DNA of 14,713 bases. It comes from Devosia sp. (GTDB lineage: Bacteria; Pseudomonadota; Alphaproteobacteria; Rhizobiales; Devosiaceae). The stretch lies in contig JAQGKH010000198.1 of NCBI GenBank assembly GCA_028290225.1, positions 1 to 14,713 on the forward strand. The letters are read 5' to 3'. This document shows positions 13,057 through 14,713 of the stretch, one piece after another. A program made the translations under genes and the position numbers. Position 1 is the first letter of the stretch; each line of letters begins with the position of its first letter. The notes below the pieces were generated by a model that worked only from the letters and a program-made list of their open reading frames with translations, was not told the DNA's origin and did not search any database.

Positions 13057-13980
13057 GTGTTCAAACTAGCCGTGGTTTGCTCTGCCGTTGTTGTGTTTGC
13101 AGTGGTGCCGACCCTTGCGGGCGACTGGACCGTTACTCGACTACGTGGTGAGGTCGTGGCGTGGAATGGCACCAGCTGGGAGCACCTTGAGCGCGGCAGC
13201 GTTGTTTCCGACGAGCGGCCCATCAGGAGTTCGCCCAAGGGGCGGGCTACCTTTGTCCGCGACGCAGAAACCATTGAGGTCGGGCCGGATACCAGCATCC
13301 AGATCCAGGACGGGGCTAGCTTCACGACTGTGCACAATCACAAGGGCATCGTAGGCATTGATGCCGAGGCGCGGAATGTCCAGCACTTCGCGGTCCAGAC
13401 GCCATTCATGGCAGCGGTAGTCAAGGGAACCGCGTTTACGGTGCGCACCAGCGACGCTGGCACGCTCGTCGGGGTAACTCGTGGCATTGTTGAGGTGGAC
13501 GATAGCCGCTTTGGCACCACCGTAAGCCTCAGTGCCGGGCAGGCCATCAGCTCGAGCGATGAACCGATTTCGGTTGATGCCATCGTGCCAGTGCCAAGGG
13601 ATCTGCCAGCACCTCCCGCGCCCGCCGTTCCCCACGCCGCCACAATCAACACGCCGGTATCAGCAGCAACACTGCCTTCAGCGACAAGCCGCCCGGGAAA
13701 TAGTGCCGGTCAGGCTGATACTGCAAGCAGCCGGACCGAACAGAGCGGCTCCGGTGGTGAAAACGGCAGCGCCCGCGGCGAGGACAAGGCCGAAAAGCCA
13801 GAGCGGGCTGAGAAAGCTGAAAAGGCTGAACCATCTGAGAAGGCCGAAAAGGCAGAGAAGGCAGAGAAGGCCGAAAAGGCAGAGAAGGCAGAGAAGGCTG
13901 AGAAGGCTGAGAAGGCTGAGAAGGCTGAGAAGGCTGAGAAGGCTGAGAAGGCTGAGAAGGCCAATGGGCCCGATAAATAA
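13057..13980 (+). CDS. Exported FecR-domain protein with C-terminal Glu-Lys-Ala repeat
   Basis: 307-residue protein. The start is GTG at 13057, with a strong GGAGGA six bases upstream; the longer frame from 12991 is not supported. Residues 1-22 are a Sec-type signal peptide (FKLAVVCSAVVVFAVVPTLA). Then comes a FecR-type beta domain (about 25-170): a GEVVAWNG start, the GSVVSDERPIRSSPKGRATF block typical of FecR, and FMAAVVKGTAFTVRT followed by GVTRGIVEV. A Pro/Ala-rich linker (about 180-225) and a Ser/Gly-rich part lead to an imperfect EKA region and then 14 perfect Glu-Lys-Ala units (261-302). No FecI sigma factor, transmembrane anchor or TonB receptor is near, so it is a stand-alone periplasmic or secreted type. 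The highly charged tail could form a single alpha helix. Confidence 0.85.
   Translation: MFKLAVVCSAVVVFAVVPTLAGDWTVTRLRGEVVAWNGTSWEHLERGSVVSDERPIRSSPKGRATFVRDAETIEVGPDTSIQIQDGASFTTVHNHKGIVGIDAEARNVQHFAVQTPFMAAVVKGTAFTVRTSDAGTLVGVTRGIVEVDDSRFGTTVSLSAGQAISSSDEPISVDAIVPVPRDLPAPPAPAVPHAATINTPVSAATLPSATSRPGNSAGQADTASSRTEQSGSGGENGSARGEDKAEKPERAEKAEKAEPSEKAEKAEKAEKAEKAEKAEKAEKAEKAEKAEKAEKAEKAEKANGPDK
13837..13962 (+). repeat. 14 tandem 9-base repeats coding for Glu-Lys-Ala
   Basis: Fourteen in-frame copies of a 9-base unit (GAGAAGGCN or GAAAAGGCN). Copies 7-13 (13891-13953) are identical GAGAAGGCT, a sign of recent expansion by slippage; the earlier copies vary at the third base. Since the unit is a multiple of three, length changes keep the frame. 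Imperfect copies occur upstream from about 13786. Confidence 0.95.
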
Positions 13981-14656
13981 AGGGCCTTAGCAGGGCGTGC
14001 GACCTGATCAGACACCTTTATAGCCGCCGTTAGATGTCCTCGGCGGGCACATCTGGAATACCGCAGAGCAGTCGGGTAATTGCGGTTAGCGACCTGATCA
14101 ACGGGAAGGGCTTGCTCGACATGATGCTGTTGGCGCCCCCCTGCACTTCCACTCGAAACCGCTGTCCCCGCTGATGTAGACGATGGGAACGTCAGCAATC
14201 AGCTCACGCGTCCGGCGGCCTACACCCCAACCTGTTTTATCGCCGGCATGCGGATGTCGTTTATAACCACCGGTATGGAGCCGGACGGGCGCTCCAACTA
14301 CTCGACGGCCGCATCAGCCGTGCACGCTAAAATCGCGTCATAGCCAGCCTCCATGAGCGTTTCGCCCATGATTGCAGCTAAGATGGCTTCGCCCTCGCCG
14401 AGCAGTACTTGGAGCGGGCGCATCAGCTCTCATGCAAGGAACTTGGTGTTTTTAGAAAGTGCGCAGACCGGTAAACTGAGCCGGAAAGGCAGTCCACATT
14501 GAGGCCGTTTTGAATTCTGCCGGGTTTCTCAAGCTACAGGAAAACCATTCAGCTAACCGAAATCGGACATAGCGACCCCGTGGCCCGCCGCCTGTGCTTC
14601 ACCAAAGGCGATCGCATGATCTGAAACACAATTCCAGCAATGTCAGCGGACGGGGG
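13981..14656. other. Region without an intact gene between FecR gene and tRNA-His
   Basis: About 680 bases. The main content is the response-regulator pseudogene on the minus strand (14030-14423). The remaining 233 bases up to the tRNA (14424-14656) contain no gene or repeat I can recognise. A 12-base direct repeat GCGACCTGATCA occurs at 13999-14010 and 14089-14100. Confidence 0.6.
14030..14423 (-). pseudogene. Single-domain response regulator, decayed
   Basis: Reading the minus strand from the ATG at 14423-14421, the product begins MRPLQVLLGEGEAILAAI and continues ETLMEAGYDAILACTADAAVE. It then meets a TAG at codon 42 (14300-14298). After it, the same frame gives VVINDIRMPAI, with the expected phospho-acceptor Asp in DIRMP. 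A frameshift is needed to reach RRTRELIADVPIVYISGDSG (Ser/Thr switch position), and another to reach SKPFP (conserved Lys) and LTAITRLLCGIPDVPAEDI before a TAA at 14032-14030. The acidic pocket is also damaged: VEDE of the family reads GEGE. These motifs together make a receiver domain certain enough; at least one nonsense and two frameshift changes make it a pseudogene. Confidence 0.8.
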
Positions 14657-14713
14657 TGGTACCACCTCTCGGGATCGAACCGAGGACCTCTAGATCCACA
14701 ATCTAGCGCTCTA
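14657..14713 (-). tRNA. tRNA-His (GTG anticodon), 3' part, cut by window edge
   Basis: Minus-strand tRNA whose 3' CCA is encoded at 14659-14657. Reading 5' to 3' from the window edge: D-stem end GAGC, anticodon arm CTAGA-TTGTGGA-TCTAG with GTG at 34-36 (14699-14697), variable loop AGGTC, T-arm CTCGG-TTCGATC-CCGAG, acceptor strand AGGTGGT, then A73 and CCA. All visible stems pair perfectly. A73 in place of C73 is the form known from many alphaproteobacteria, whose tRNA-His also lacks the extra G-1. The 5' end lies outside the window, so G-1 cannot be judged here. Confidence 0.93.

Noticed and set aside
13837..13962. Repeat array as a CRISPR or non-coding satellite
   Set aside because: The units are 9 bases, contiguous without spacers, and in frame with a well-supported gene.
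13967..13986. Possible terminator GGCCC/GGGCC at the end of the FecR gene
   Set aside because: Only five base pairs, a ten-base loop that contains the stop codon, and just two T's after it.
13710..14198. Minus-strand open frame with Ser-Ala-Phe repeats
   Set aside because: It is the mirror image of the EKA repeat of the FecR-type gene; the low-complexity DNA keeps this frame open. It has no Shine-Dalgarno and overlaps a real gene.
14600..14713. Attachment-site repeat of the tRNA-His 3' end
   Set aside because: I looked for a second copy of the tRNA 3' sequence near the integrase remnant and elsewhere in the window and saw none.

Overview
The window reads as chromosomal DNA of a GC-rich alphaproteobacterium, most likely Hyphomicrobiales. 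The clues are the folE-hisI pair, an ExoA-type glycosyltransferase, a PAS_5-type protein beside a double-PilZ protein, a CtrA-type TTAA-N7-TTAA box, and a tRNA-His with A73. A Devosia-like genus is possible but cannot be proved from this window.

Layout. Positions 1-911 hold the minus-strand start of thrS (cut by the window edge) and yidD. yidD is translationally coupled (ATGA overlap) to an IscU/NifU-like Fe-S scaffold gene ending at 908. This gene is divergent from folE-hisI (1493-2606) across a short region with overlapping back-to-back promoter candidates. hisI meets a minus-strand rhomboid protease gene with overlapping stop codons. A PAS-domain gene, a double-PilZ gene, a cytosolic sulfite-oxidase-like molybdoenzyme and a six-TM potassium-type channel with a C-terminal zinc ribbon follow on the plus strand (3515-6472). 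A minus-strand 5-oxoprolinase operon, pxpB-pxpC-pxpA with 4-base overlaps, spans 6474-8808. Two small uncharacterised genes (58 and 78 codons) lie upstream of it on the same strand.

From about 9450 the character changes to accessory DNA: an ExoA-family GT2 glycosyltransferase, a small coiled-coil protein, and a GT92/GT2_4-like protein with an extra N-terminal module. These suggest surface polysaccharide synthesis. A decayed zone of about 2 kb follows. It holds a tyrosine-recombinase scrap (catalytic-Arg motif), an intact exported FecR-domain protein with a C-terminal tract of 14 Glu-Lys-Ala units, and a response-regulator pseudogene with a nonsense codon and frameshifts. It ends at the 3' end of a tRNA-His gene. 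The integrase scrap, dead regulator and tRNA together suggest an old integration hot spot.

Most genes from 1 to 8808 are ordinary housekeeping or metabolic genes. I do not see a clear new multi-gene system. The parts best worth following up are the decayed tRNA-His-linked segment with the EKA-repeat FecR protein, the CtrA-type box between the rhomboid and PAS genes, and the small polysaccharide cluster.
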